This document shows positions 17,946 through 27,757 of a stretch of DNA of 64,000 nucleotides, piece by piece. Within the stretch, counting starts at the first letter, position 1; each line of letters opens with the position of its first letter. Both the position numbers and the translations under genes were made by a program. Under the pieces are notes generated by a model. The model had not been told where the DNA came from. It searched no databases and saw only the letters and a list, made by a program, of their open reading frames with translations. Source of the stretch: Sphingopyxis sp. BSN-002 (GTDB taxonomy: Bacteria; Pseudomonadota; Alphaproteobacteria; Sphingomonadales; Sphingomonadaceae). The stretch covers positions 2,436,501-2,500,500 of the forward strand of contig NZ_CP091804.1 in assembly GCF_022024275.1 (NCBI RefSeq), in the 5' to 3' direction.

Positions 17946-18803
17946 ATGAATATCGCCGCATCGCAGCGCGCCTTCGAACGGCTGGGCGTCACGCCGCTGA
18001 CCCCCGCGATCGGCGCAGAAATTTCGGGCGTCGACCTGTCGCAGGAACAGGATGAGGCGGTGATCGCCGAAATCCGCGCCGCGCTGCTCGCGCACAAGGT
18101 GGTCTTCTTTCGCGACCAGCACATCACGCCGGCGCAGCATATTGCCTTCGCACGGCGTTTCGGGACGCTCGAAATCCATCCCGCCACCCCGAAGGACCAG
18201 CCCGATCCCGAGGTGCTGCACATCGCGCATGGCCCGGAATCGCGGGGCAAGGAAAATGCCTGGCATTCGGATGTCACCTGGCGCGCCGAGCCGTCGCTCG
18301 GGTCGATCTTGCGCGCGGTCGAGGTACCCGCAGTCGGCGGCGATACCTTGTTCGCCGACATGGGCGCGGCGTTCCGCGGCCTGTCGCCGGCGATGCAGGA
18401 CTGGTGCCGCGGCCTGAATGCCGTGCACGATATCGCGCGCGTCTTTGCGGGACGGCTCGGCAAGCCCGTCGAGGAATTGCACAAGCAATATCCGCCGCAG
18501 ACGCACCCCGTCGTGCGCACGCATCCCGAAACCGGCGAACAGGCGCTCTACGTCAACATCGCCTTCACCAGCCATATCGAGGGGCTGTCGGCGAAGGAGA
18601 GCGAGGGACTGCTCGCGCATCTTTATGCGCAGGCGGCGATCCCCGAATATCAGTGCCGCTTCCACTGGGAGCCGGGCTCGATCGCCTTCTGGGACAATCG
18701 CGCCGGCCAGCATTATGCCGCGTCGGACTATTTCCCCGCTGTGCGGCGCATGGAGCGCGTGACGATCGCGGGCGACCGGCCCTTCTATCGCGACGAGCGC
18801 TGA
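17946..18803 (+). CDS. TauD/TfdA-family Fe(II)/2-oxoglutarate dioxygenase
   Basis: Cytosolic oxygenase of 285 residues. Iron ligands are His and Asp of ENAWHSDVTWR near residue 105 and the distal His of DNRAGQHYAASDY, and Arg of RMERVTI binds 2-oxoglutarate. The N-terminal LTPAIGAEISGVDL and LLAHKVVFFRDQ are the TauD signatures. Homologues degrade taurine, alkylsulfates or 2,4-D-type ethers; the substrate here cannot be told. ATG 17946 has GGAGAGG upstream. It stands alone between the DUF1801 cluster and a convergent gene. Confidence 0.93.
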   Translation: MNIAASQRAFERLGVTPLTPAIGAEISGVDLSQEQDEAVIAEIRAALLAHKVVFFRDQHITPAQHIAFARRFGTLEIHPATPKDQPDPEVLHIAHGPESRGKENAWHSDVTWRAEPSLGSILRAVEVPAVGGDTLFADMGAAFRGLSPAMQDWCRGLNAVHDIARVFAGRLGKPVEELHKQYPPQTHPVVRTHPETGEQALYVNIAFTSHIEGLSAKESEGLLAHLYAQAAIPEYQCRFHWEPGSIAFWDNRAGQHYAASDYFPAVRRMERVTIAGDRPFYRDER

Positions 18804-18836
18804 GCCGGCTTCACCCGATCCTGTCGCTCCGGCGCG

Positions 18837-19688
18837 CTATTGCGCCGGACGGCAGTCCTTCAGCCACAGCACATGCTTGTACTCGTCGAAATCCTCGACG
18901 GTACCGGTCAGCTTGATCCCCTTGTCCGGCTTCAGCTGCAGTGAATAGGCGGCTTGTCCGGGCGCCATATAGCAGACGATATCGGTTTTGAACGGCGCCT
19001 GATTGGGCAGGCGGATCGCCTGCTCGTACGGCTGCGGCACCTTGTAACCGACGCGGAAGCTGCTGCCGTCCTTGGTCACATAGTCGACCGATCCGTCGAC
19101 GGTGAACTGCTTGCCCTTGTAACGGGTGAGGACGCCCGCGGCGTTGCGTTCGGTGTCTTTCGACACCTGCTGCGACAGGCCGAGCGCGCTGATCTTGACC
19201 GGCGCGGCGGCAACGGTCGTCGCGGTCGCGCCCTTCTTTGCCGCGGCGGCGCCCGCCTTGCCGCCCTTGATCGCGTTCAGCATTCCGCACATCTCGCCCA
19301 TCGCGAGCTCGCTCTTGGTCGACTGTCCGGCGCGCAGCTTCGCCTCCATCACGACGGTGCCGATGCCGCCGGTCTGGGTCGCGGTGATCTGGATCGGAAA
19401 GGCGCGCGCGCTGCCTGTCATCGGCTGTTCGATCAGCATCGATCCATAGGCGGCCTCGTCGGCCATGATGTCATAGCCCTTGCCCGCGGCGATCCCGCGC
19501 ATCTGGCCGATCGCGACCGCGGGCGGCAAGTCGGCGACGGTCACCGCGGCGGTAAAGCGCAGCCCGGTGATCGCGTTGCCCTTCTTGACGAAGGCCTCTT
19601 CACAGGTTGCCGCATGGGCGGGCGTGGCGAGACAGAAGAGAACGGGCGCGAGCGCGGCGCCGAGGCGGTAAGGGGAAGGGATGAACAT
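18837..19688 (-). CDS. Secreted protein, unknown function
   Basis: A 283-residue protein with a signal peptide (LGAALAPVLFCLATPAHA, cleavage before ATCEEAF near residue 27). The mature protein contains CEEAF, AMGEMCGML and several other Cys residues, and an Ala/Lys-rich linker around residue 150 (KGGKAGAAAAKKGAT) between two putative globular halves. The C-terminal half starts ISALGLSQQVSKDTERN and ends LWLKDCRPAQ. No family recognised. It faces the divergent nat gene across 188 bp. Confidence 0.8.
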   Translation of the reverse strand: MFIPSPYRLGAALAPVLFCLATPAHAATCEEAFVKKGNAITGLRFTAAVTVADLPPAVAIGQMRGIAAGKGYDIMADEAAYGSMLIEQPMTGSARAFPIQITATQTGGIGTVVMEAKLRAGQSTKSELAMGEMCGMLNAIKGGKAGAAAAKKGATATTVAAAPVKISALGLSQQVSKDTERNAAGVLTRYKGKQFTVDGSVDYVTKDGSSFRVGYKVPQPYEQAIRLPNQAPFKTDIVCYMAPGQAAYSLQLKPDKGIKLTGTVEDFDEYKHVLWLKDCRPAQ

Positions 19689-19813
19689 GGGGGCTCCTGG
19701 ACAGATTCACGGTCTGCGACATTATGTTATGTGACGGGTCTGCCGCAGCCCGACCGTTCCCGCAATGGCTAAGTTACGGGGATGGTGCCGCTTTCCGCCG
19801 TATCATCTTGCGC

Positions 19814-19844
19814 TTGATCTCAACCGGGGTTGAGCTTTCATAAG
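19814..19844 (+). promoter_or_regulatory. Candidate MerR/SoxR-type operator-promoter before nat
   Basis: A CTCAAC-CGGG-GTTGAG dyad (19819-19834) sits between a TTGATC -35-like element (19814-19819) and CATAAG (19839-19844), with a 19-bp spacer. A long spacer with a central dyad is the hallmark of promoters untwisted by MerR-family activators such as SoxR. It points at nat (start 19877). No MerR-family gene is in the window. Confidence 0.4.
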
Positions 19845-19876
19845 CGGGGCCAGTGATTCGCTAGGAGCCTTTGCCG

Positions 19877-20764
19877 ATGTTGCACCAGACCCCCACACCC
19901 CCGTTCGAGGATGGTTCGCCCGAGGCGGCGCCCGAAGGCCGCGGCGACTTCCTTTCCCGCTATCTGGCGCGGATCGGCCTTGCCGTGGCGCCCGCCGCAA
20001 CGCTCGACGGGCTCGCCGAACTGCAGGCGGCGCACATCGCGGCGATCCCGTTCGAGGCGCTCGACGCACTGACCGGCGAGGGGGTCGACATCGACGCAGA
20101 GGCGATCGCGGCGAAGCTGATCGGGCGCCGGCGCGGCGGCTATTGCTTCGAACAGAATGCGCTGTTCCTCCGCGTCCTCCGCCAGCTCGGCTTCCAGGCT
20201 GAGGGGCTGATCGGGCGCGTGCGCTGGATGCTGCCCGACGATGCGCCGCCGACGCCGCGCACGCATATGACGGTGCGCGTGTGGCTCGGCGGCCGGCCGT
20301 GGCTCGCCGATGTCGGCTTCGGCGCCGCGGTGCCGCCGCAGCCGCTGGCGATGGACCGCGAGGGCGTGGCCCAGCCGACGCGGCACGAGAGTTATCGCCT
20401 AACCCGGCATGGCGAGGGGCATCACCGCGTCGAGGCCGATATCGCGGGCGAATGGCGCGTGCTCTATGACCTTGAGGATGCCGCGGCGCCGGCGATCGAT
20501 TACGAACTCGGCAACTGGTACACCAGCCAGCATCCCGCCTCGCATTTCCGCCACCAGCTGATCGCGGCGCGGACCACCGCCGAAGCGCGGCACGGCCTTC
20601 GCGACAACCGTCTGACGATCCGCCGCACCGACGGATCGGTCGAGCAGCGCTATCTGTCGGCCGACGGGATCGAAGCGGCGCTGCGCGACATCTTCCTGCT
20701 GAACCCCGAACCCGGCTGGCGCCGCGTCATCGAGGGCGCGGCGACCGCCGAGATCGCGGGCTAG
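19877..20764 (+). CDS. nat: Arylamine N-acetyltransferase
   Basis: Cytosolic acetyl-CoA-dependent N-acetyltransferase (295 residues) that acetylates arylamine and hydrazine drugs and xenobiotics. The Cys-His-Asp triad is visible: GGYCFEQN near residue 94, THMTVRV and LADVGFG. The N-terminal extension before the first YLARIGL helix is about 25 residues longer than usual. AGGAG is 9 bp before ATG 19877, so I prefer it to the TTG at 19871. A MerR-like dyad precedes it. NAT of related bacteria can modify isoniazid-type drugs. Confidence 0.94.
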   Translation: MLHQTPTPPFEDGSPEAAPEGRGDFLSRYLARIGLAVAPAATLDGLAELQAAHIAAIPFEALDALTGEGVDIDAEAIAAKLIGRRRGGYCFEQNALFLRVLRQLGFQAEGLIGRVRWMLPDDAPPTPRTHMTVRVWLGGRPWLADVGFGAAVPPQPLAMDREGVAQPTRHESYRLTRHGEGHHRVEADIAGEWRVLYDLEDAAAPAIDYELGNWYTSQHPASHFRHQLIAARTTAEARHGLRDNRLTIRRTDGSVEQRYLSADGIEAALRDIFLLNPEPGWRRVIEGAATAEIAG

Positions 20765-20777
20765 CCGCAGCGGGACT

Positions 20778-21218
20778 TCACCGCGCCGCCTCGCGCGGCT
20801 TCATGTGCCACATCGCGTTGACGATCACCCAGCGCTCGCCGAACTTGCCCATGTGGAAATAGTCGACGAACCACGGCGTCTCGACGCGCACAGCGGCGGC
20901 ATCGCCCGCGACGTCGAGGATGCGGCACGAGCGGTTCCATTCGGCCTTGGGGGTCTTGAGCGCCCCGCGCTTGGTCAGGTCGACCAGCTCCCCGCGGCTC
21001 ATCCGCTGCAGTCCCAGCCGCTCGTCGGGGGTGTCGCCGAGCACGCGGCGCTTGGCGAGATCGGGGTGGAGCGCGCGCTTCACGCGCTCGGGATCGCCCT
21101 CGAGCTGGCCGTCGACATAGTCGAAGCAGGTCGCCTCGATCGCGGCGAGGTCGGCGGGTGAGGCGGCGGGGGCCGCGGGCGTTGCGGCAGCGGCGAGGGT
21201 GAGCAGGGGCGTAAGCAT
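20778..21218 (-). CDS. NTF2-like (lumazine-binding-type) secreted protein
   Basis: A 146-residue protein beginning with a short signal-like segment (MLTPLLTLAAAATPAAPAA) followed by an NTF2-fold domain of the Lumazine_bd_2 type: AIEATCFDYVDGQLEGDPER, ALHPDLAKRRV and GKFGERWVIVNAMWHMKP, the family's closing strand. Proteins of this type have unknown ligands. It lies 68 bp downstream of arr on the same strand and may share its transcript. Confidence 0.78.
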   Translation of the reverse strand: MLTPLLTLAAAATPAAPAASPADLAAIEATCFDYVDGQLEGDPERVKRALHPDLAKRRVLGDTPDERLGLQRMSRGELVDLTKRGALKTPKAEWNRSCRILDVAGDAAAVRVETPWFVDYFHMGKFGERWVIVNAMWHMKPREAAR

Positions 21219-21286
21219 CGGGGCTCCCGGGCGGGCAAGTTGAACCGACCCATGCGCTACATTTGTAGCGCCGCTTTGGCAAGCCG

Positions 21287-21712
21287 TCAGTCGATGATCG
21301 GCGCGCCCTCGGCCTGCAGCCGCGCCAGATTCGCCTTCATCGCGGCGAGCACGTCTGGCGCGTGCGGGGTCCAGCTTTCGACCTCGCCGACGATCCGCAG
21401 CGGCGCCCGGCTGCGATAGCTGCGCGTCGGATTGCCGGGGAATTTCTTGTCGGTCAGGTTCGGATCGTCGAACCAGTCGCCCGTCGGCTGAACGATATAG
21501 ATACGCTCGCGGCCGTCGCCGGCGGCCAGCTCGCAGCCCCAGATCGCCGATTCGAGCGCGGCCGAGAAATAGATCCACGACATCGGCGCCGCCCGATAAT
21601 TGCTCCCCCGCCCGGCGGTGAGCAGGTCGCCGGTTTTCAGGTCGGCGCGCGTGCCGTGATAGAAGGTGGCCCCCATGTCGGGGCCGACGGGTGCGGGTCC
21701 GGTGTCGGTCAT
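21287..21712 (-). CDS. arr: Rifampicin ADP-ribosyltransferase
   Basis: Cytosolic enzyme (141 residues, the usual Arr length) that inactivates rifampicin by transferring ADP-ribose from NAD to the ansa chain hydroxyl. The key motifs are present: FYHGTRADLKTGD (catalytic/NAD-site His), SNYRAAPMSWIYFS (Tyr) and FDDPNLTDKKFPGNPTRSYR (Asp plus the strongly conserved GNPTxSYR). ATG 21712 fits; a later start at MGATFYHGT is possible. Chromosomal arr homologues occur in soil and aquatic bacteria, so this is more likely an intrinsic than a mobile copy: no transposon ends are visible nearby. Confidence 0.96.
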   Translation of the reverse strand: MTDTGPAPVGPDMGATFYHGTRADLKTGDLLTAGRGSNYRAAPMSWIYFSAALESAIWGCELAAGDGRERIYIVQPTGDWFDDPNLTDKKFPGNPTRSYRSRAPLRIVGEVESWTPHAPDVLAAMKANLARLQAEGAPIID

Positions 21713-21861
21713 CGATCAATCCTCCGCTTGCCGGTGAAGCATGGCGCGCGCCGCGAGGGAAGGGGGTGCCTGCGAGCGGGGGCCGAAAGCCGGCGGGGCG
21801 TTTTCATTTGACCCTGCGGTACGCGCATGATGCTGTGCCCGCGGGTCGGTGAGGGGGATAT

Positions 21862-22617
21862 ATGGCGGGCACGCGTCCGGGGTTCGCGGCGGGACATCGC
21901 GCCGACCGGCTGTTCTTTCTGGCGTTCATCGCCATGTCGTGGATCGGCGTCGCGATGGGCTTTGCGCCGCAGATCGCAAAACGCTTCGGCGGCACGGCCG
22001 ACTATCCCGCGCCCGCGATGCTCGAAATCCACGTCTGGGCCTTTTTCGCGTGGATGGCGATCCTGACCGTACAGGCGCTGCTGATCGGCGCGCGGCGGCA
22101 CGATTTGCATCGGCTGCTGGGGCTGAGCCTCGTCATACTGGTTCCGGTGATGACGGTGTCGGCGATCGCCGCCGAGATCCACAGCCAGCGCTTCTATGCG
22201 CCGCGCGATCCCGAAAATGCGCGCTTTTTCGCGTTGCCGCTGACGTCGATGATCCTGTTCGCGGGTACGGCGACGCTGGCATTCGTGAAGCGCGGCGACC
22301 CGGCGGCGCATAAAAGGCTGATCCTGCTCGCGACCGCGGTGATCCTGTCGGCGGCGTTCGGGCGCTGGTGGGGCGAGCCGATCGGCATGCTGCTGGGCGA
22401 CGGTTTCTGGGGCACCCTCCTCGGCAACTGGGCGGGGACGATCGCGCTGGTCGCGGCCGCGGCGCTGTACGATGTCGCGACGCGCGGGCGGGTGCACCGG
22501 GTGCTGCTGTGGGGCGGCGGTATCTATGCGCTCGCGTTCGCGGGGGCGGCGGTCGCCTATCTCAGCGACTGGTGGCCCGCATGGGTGCGCGGCGCGCTGG
22601 GTCTGACGGCGGGGTAA
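21862..22617 (+). CDS. Seven-helix membrane protein, unknown function
   Basis: Membrane protein of 251 residues with about seven hydrophobic segments, the second containing HVWAFFAWMAILTVQALL and a basic RRHDLHRLLG loop after it, and a last helix near GGGIYALAFAGAAVAYLSD. Histidines in helix 2 and the loop (HVW, HDLHR) could bind haem, as in DUF2306/cytochrome-like families, but I do not assert that. ATG 21862 follows GAGGGGG. Convergent with the zinc-finger gene. Confidence 0.8.
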   Translation: MAGTRPGFAAGHRADRLFFLAFIAMSWIGVAMGFAPQIAKRFGGTADYPAPAMLEIHVWAFFAWMAILTVQALLIGARRHDLHRLLGLSLVILVPVMTVSAIAAEIHSQRFYAPRDPENARFFALPLTSMILFAGTATLAFVKRGDPAAHKRLILLATAVILSAAFGRWWGEPIGMLLGDGFWGTLLGNWAGTIALVAAAALYDVATRGRVHRVLLWGGGIYALAFAGAAVAYLSDWWPAWVRGALGLTAG

Positions 22618-22632
22618 GCGCGGCGCGCGCGA

Positions 22633-22941
22633 TCACTCGATATCGTCCGACGGATCGAGCCGCACCGTCCACACCGGATGCCCCGCTTCGCTCCGCTCGA
22701 TGGTGTGCGAGGGGACCAAGTCGTCGCCGGTCTCGATCCACCCGCGCCCGTCGCATTTGGGGCAGGCGTGGCGGATCGAGCGGTGGCTGACCAGGTCGAT
22801 CTGCGTATTCCACTGACCATAGCCCGCGCAGACCGGGCACAGCTTGTCGAGATCGCCGCTGCGGTGGCGCCGCGAAATCCCGTCGAGCGCATGCGGGTCG
22901 CCGGGGCCGGTGCAATATACGATGTTCGAGGCGTGCGACAT
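22633..22941 (-). CDS. Small protein with DnaJ-type zinc-finger motifs
   Basis: A 102-residue protein with two CxxCxGxG-like motifs, CPVCAGYG and CPKCDGRGW, spaced about 25 residues apart, as in half of a DnaJ central zinc domain. There is no J domain or client-binding region. The C-terminus is acidic (LDPSDDIE). The start at 22941 gives MSHASNIVYCTG, with RHRSG basic patch before the finger. Likely a zinc-binding accessory factor; the family is known to me only as hypothetical. Confidence 0.72.
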   Translation of the reverse strand: MSHASNIVYCTGPGDPHALDGISRRHRSGDLDKLCPVCAGYGQWNTQIDLVSHRSIRHACPKCDGRGWIETGDDLVPSHTIERSEAGHPVWTVRLDPSDDIE

Positions 22942-22993
22942 GGCGGGAGGATAGGCTTGCAGGCGGGGGCTGGCAATGGAAGGCGCGATCCAC

Positions 22994-23127
22994 TCCTCCC
23001 TGCGGCGTAGCCGTGGGGAGGTGGCAGTGCGCAGCGCTGACGGAGGGGCATGGGAGCTGCCGTCGCGGCCCCTCCACCACTCGCTTGGCGAGCGGTCCCC
23101 CTCCCCATCGCTTCGCGACAGGGAGGA
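22994..23127. repeat. Palindromic intergenic element, first of a stacked pair
   Basis: Two 28-bp arms (22994-23021 and 23100-23127), TCCTCCCTGCGGCG... and its imperfect reverse complement ending GACAGGGAGGA, flank about 78 bp that include GACGGAGGGG. Repeats of this kind with CTCCCC/GGGGAG ends occur between genes in many sphingomonads. It does not contain an ORF and abuts the next palindrome. Confidence 0.75.
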
Positions 23128-23137
23128 TTTCTCCCTT

Positions 23138-23217
23138 TCGTCATCCCGGCGAAGGCCGGGATCTCGCCGGTGCGTTTTTCCGATAGGGTGAGATCCCGGC
23201 CTTCGCCGGGATGACGA
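23138..23217. repeat. Perfect 28-bp inverted repeat
   Basis: Arms 23138-23165 and 23190-23217 are perfect reverse complements over 28 bp, core ATCCCGGCGAAGGCCGGGAT, loop 24 bp. Same family as the elements at 27631 and 29213. In RNA it would form a very stable stem and could act as attenuator or 3' end for the minus-strand neighbour. Confidence 0.85.
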
Positions 23218-23252
23218 TAAAGAGGCGTCCGCTCCCCACCCAAAAACGGCTG

Positions 23253-23765
23253 TCAGCCCGCACCCCCGCGCAGCGGCCAGCGCCCATGTTCGACATGGGT
23301 GGTCTTGCCGACGATGCTTTCGGTCAGGATGATCTCGTCGACCGTCCAGCCGATCGGCGGCATCTTCTGGGCATTCAGCCGGTCGCCGCGATAGTTGATC
23401 GTGATGTGCGGTTCGGGGGTGGTGCCGTCCATGATCGGCGCCTTTTCGCGCAGCAGATGGTCGACCAGCGCCTTCTGGAACGCCCGCGCCTCGGCCAGCG
23501 GATCGCGCGTGCGCAAAGTCACCGCCTTGCGGTTCTCGATCCGGTCGAAGCGGAGCGGGAAGGGGTTCGCGGCGAAGCCGTCCAGCGCGGCGATGGTCGC
23601 GGGCAGCCACTCGGGCGGCGAATAATAGAGGTCGTAGAGCGAGATGAGCGTGACATGGAGCAGCTCGGGGCCGCGCCCGGGGTCGTTGCGCGGCAACGCG
23701 GCGATCGCCGCCTGCACCTCCGGCGGCGGCTTGGCCATGATGTAAAGGGGATTCCGGGCGCGCAT
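23253..23765 (-). CDS. 2H phosphoesterase, 2'-5' RNA ligase-like (second copy)
   Basis: Cytosolic 170-residue member of the 2H phosphoesterase superfamily with HxT motifs LLHVTLIS near residue 37 and EPHITINY near residue 120. The first strand LYIMAKPPPE is typical. A possible later start exists at residue 10 (MAKPPPE), but LYIMAKP begins the fold, so I kept 23765. It is distinct in sequence from the copy at 13853-14437 and is expected to open 2',3'-cyclic phosphates or hydrolyse 2'-5' bonds. Confidence 0.87.
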   Translation of the reverse strand: MRARNPLYIMAKPPPEVQAAIAALPRNDPGRGPELLHVTLISLYDLYYSPPEWLPATIAALDGFAANPFPLRFDRIENRKAVTLRTRDPLAEARAFQKALVDHLLREKAPIMDGTTPEPHITINYRGDRLNAQKMPPIGWTVDEIILTESIVGKTTHVEHGRWPLRGGAG

Positions 23766-23873
23766 GGGTGGGAGTGTAGCATGGTGTGGGCGGGGCCGAC
23801 TCGCTCTCGATTGGTGCCGGTCAGATTCTGGCGATGGACGTCACGAGAGCGAAAACGAGTATACGGCTCAATC

Positions 23874-25524
23874 GACAGGCGAACCTTAAGAGGCAATGGC
23901 GGCCGTAAGAGGTAGCGTGATGCGTAAATTTCAAATCACCGGCTTAACGTTCACGCGTGTCGATGATGTAATGGACAAGCGGAAATCTATACCAAATTCA
24001 ATGCTTTCCACACGCCACGATGTAAAATTATCCTCTCATTAGAATTGAATACAGAATTCCTATTTCTGAACTTAAATGTGAAATAGCTCATTCCGCTTGG
24101 CCGCTTTGATATTGTGCCTAGGGCGCTGCATTCAAAAAGAGCCTCAAGAACTTTTCTTGCCTCAGACTCCTCTACTCTCTCCTCTTTCATTTCAGCGATA
24201 AATTCCTGATATGCAAACTCTCTCTTCTTCAATCGTGATACGGCTCTAACAAATCCGTCGATCTCTGCCTGAGTGCAGTATCCATTTAACTCATCTTTTA
24301 TTTCGGGAAGAAAATACTTTATGGAATAATCTCTGAGGCCACTTTTTACCTGTTCAACTGTGAGGCGGCTTCCATCGCAAAATTTTTGAGTGTGAGACAG
24401 GATTTGTAGAAAATCCCTAGGGGTGTGCCTAGTCATTTCTAAGCAGTAAGTGACAGAAGGCGTCCGATCTACTTCTATAGGAAAGAAATCGTGAAACACA
24501 TCAATTTCTTTCTTCAGGCTCAGGGCTGCTCTAGCGTTAGCTATTTCTACCAGATGACTATTTTTTGGTTCTCTCGGGTCGTGATACCAATCAAGTTCGA
24601 CGGCGTAGTCTTGTCTCACTTTGTTCTTATTTGCATTGGAGGTTTTTTCGAATAGATCCGTTCTGCACAATATGACTATCTTAACTGGAAGGCCATACTC
24701 AGCAAAAAGCTCGTTAAGCCTGCCTGATTCAAGTATAAGTGATCCAATTGATGTGAATTGTATTTCTCTTTTTGTTACAATGTCATCTAGGCCATCTAGA
24801 ACGATAATGTGCCTGCTTTCAGTTGATGATCCCTTTATAATTTCTTTTAGGGAATCAACGTAAACAGCAAGATCTGCATCAGAATTTTCTTCACTGGATT
24901 TTTCGAATTCTAGAACTTTCGGTATTCCGACCCGAAATCCGCGCTTAGTTGTTCTCTTAACTAGTGAGCTGATGTCGGCATCGCCTATCATGCCGGCGGT
25001 TCTTAGGGCGGCGATTGATCTATCCCAAACGTCCTTGTTGGAGTGAGATAGACCGTTGTCGGAATCGAGCGATTGCATGACGTAGAGAAGAAGAAGCCAA
25101 GCCCATGCTGTTGGGAGCCGCGCTTCCGGTTCGGGCGTGCCCTTCACCATCTTGGCGAATGACGTAAATGGGAAGTCACCAATAAATATGATTTTTGCAA
25201 AAAGATCGTGAGAGTTCTCTGATTCTAGCTCGATCTTTTTGCCAATTGCTGATTTTCCGGATCCTTTATATCCAAGATAGAGGAACTCATCGCCCTTTAT
25301 GGCGCTTTTATACGCCCCCTCGAAATCCACGTACCCATTTATAAGCAATTCTGGATTCTTTGCTTTTTCCTTCTCAGCACTCGCAAATCCGAAGTTTATA
25401 TTCTTGAACTCGCTCATTGCAGCCCCTGTTCCCATTGTCTCGCGCCATGTTGATGCGATGCTCGTTATTTAATGAAAGTATCATATTTGTTGATTGAGTC
25501 GAGGGGCGTCAAAGCTGGCATTAT
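23874..25524. other. Low-GC genomic islet with a short direct repeat at its edges
   Basis: The segment holding the P-loop ATPase gene is close to 40% GC by eye, against mid-60s on both sides. GGCTCAATC occurs at 23865-23873 and at 25525-25533, overlapping the thiC stop codon, so the islet would sit between copies of a 9-bp repeat. A 9-mer match between flanks of this size can happen by chance, so the boundaries are provisional. No integrase, transposase or inverted terminal repeat is visible. The left flank (23766-23986) carries no credible gene. Confidence 0.5.
23987..25417 (-). CDS. Orphan P-loop ATPase (Sll1717/KAP-like type), candidate defence gene
   Basis: Predicted cytosolic ATPase of 476 residues with Walker A GYKGSGKSAIG near residue 48 and Walker B HIIVLDGLDDIV near residue 210; VKIVILCRTDLFE further on resembles a sensor strand with arginine. 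A substrate-like C-terminal helical region follows, rich in Lys/Glu. The start ATG 25417 has AGGGG upstream; an in-frame ATG at 25435 is possible. The gene uses AGA, ATA and TTA codons freely, unlike all neighbours, so it was probably acquired horizontally. No nuclease or toxin domain is attached and no partner gene lies beside it. I group it with Sll1717-type ATPases from motif layout only. Confidence 0.85.
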   Translation of the reverse strand: MSEFKNINFGFASAEKEKAKNPELLINGYVDFEGAYKSAIKGDEFLYLGYKGSGKSAIGKKIELESENSHDLFAKIIFIGDFPFTSFAKMVKGTPEPEARLPTAWAWLLLLYVMQSLDSDNGLSHSNKDVWDRSIAALRTAGMIGDADISSLVKRTTKRGFRVGIPKVLEFEKSSEENSDADLAVYVDSLKEIIKGSSTESRHIIVLDGLDDIVTKREIQFTSIGSLILESGRLNELFAEYGLPVKIVILCRTDLFEKTSNANKNKVRQDYAVELDWYHDPREPKNSHLVEIANARAALSLKKEIDVFHDFFPIEVDRTPSVTYCLEMTRHTPRDFLQILSHTQKFCDGSRLTVEQVKSGLRDYSIKYFLPEIKDELNGYCTQAEIDGFVRAVSRLKKREFAYQEFIAEMKEERVEESEARKVLEALFECSALGTISKRPSGMSYFTFKFRNRNSVFNSNERIILHRGVWKALNLV

Positions 25525-25527
25525 GGC

Positions 25528-27744
<2,217 letters not shown>

Positions 27745-27757
27745 CTACGACCAGCGC

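Noticed and set aside
23920..24042. A 40-residue plus-strand frame with a good ribosome site, overlapping the 3' end of the orphan ATPase
   Set aside because: Too short, no homology and fully within or beside the islet edge; could be a remnant, but nothing confirms it is translated.
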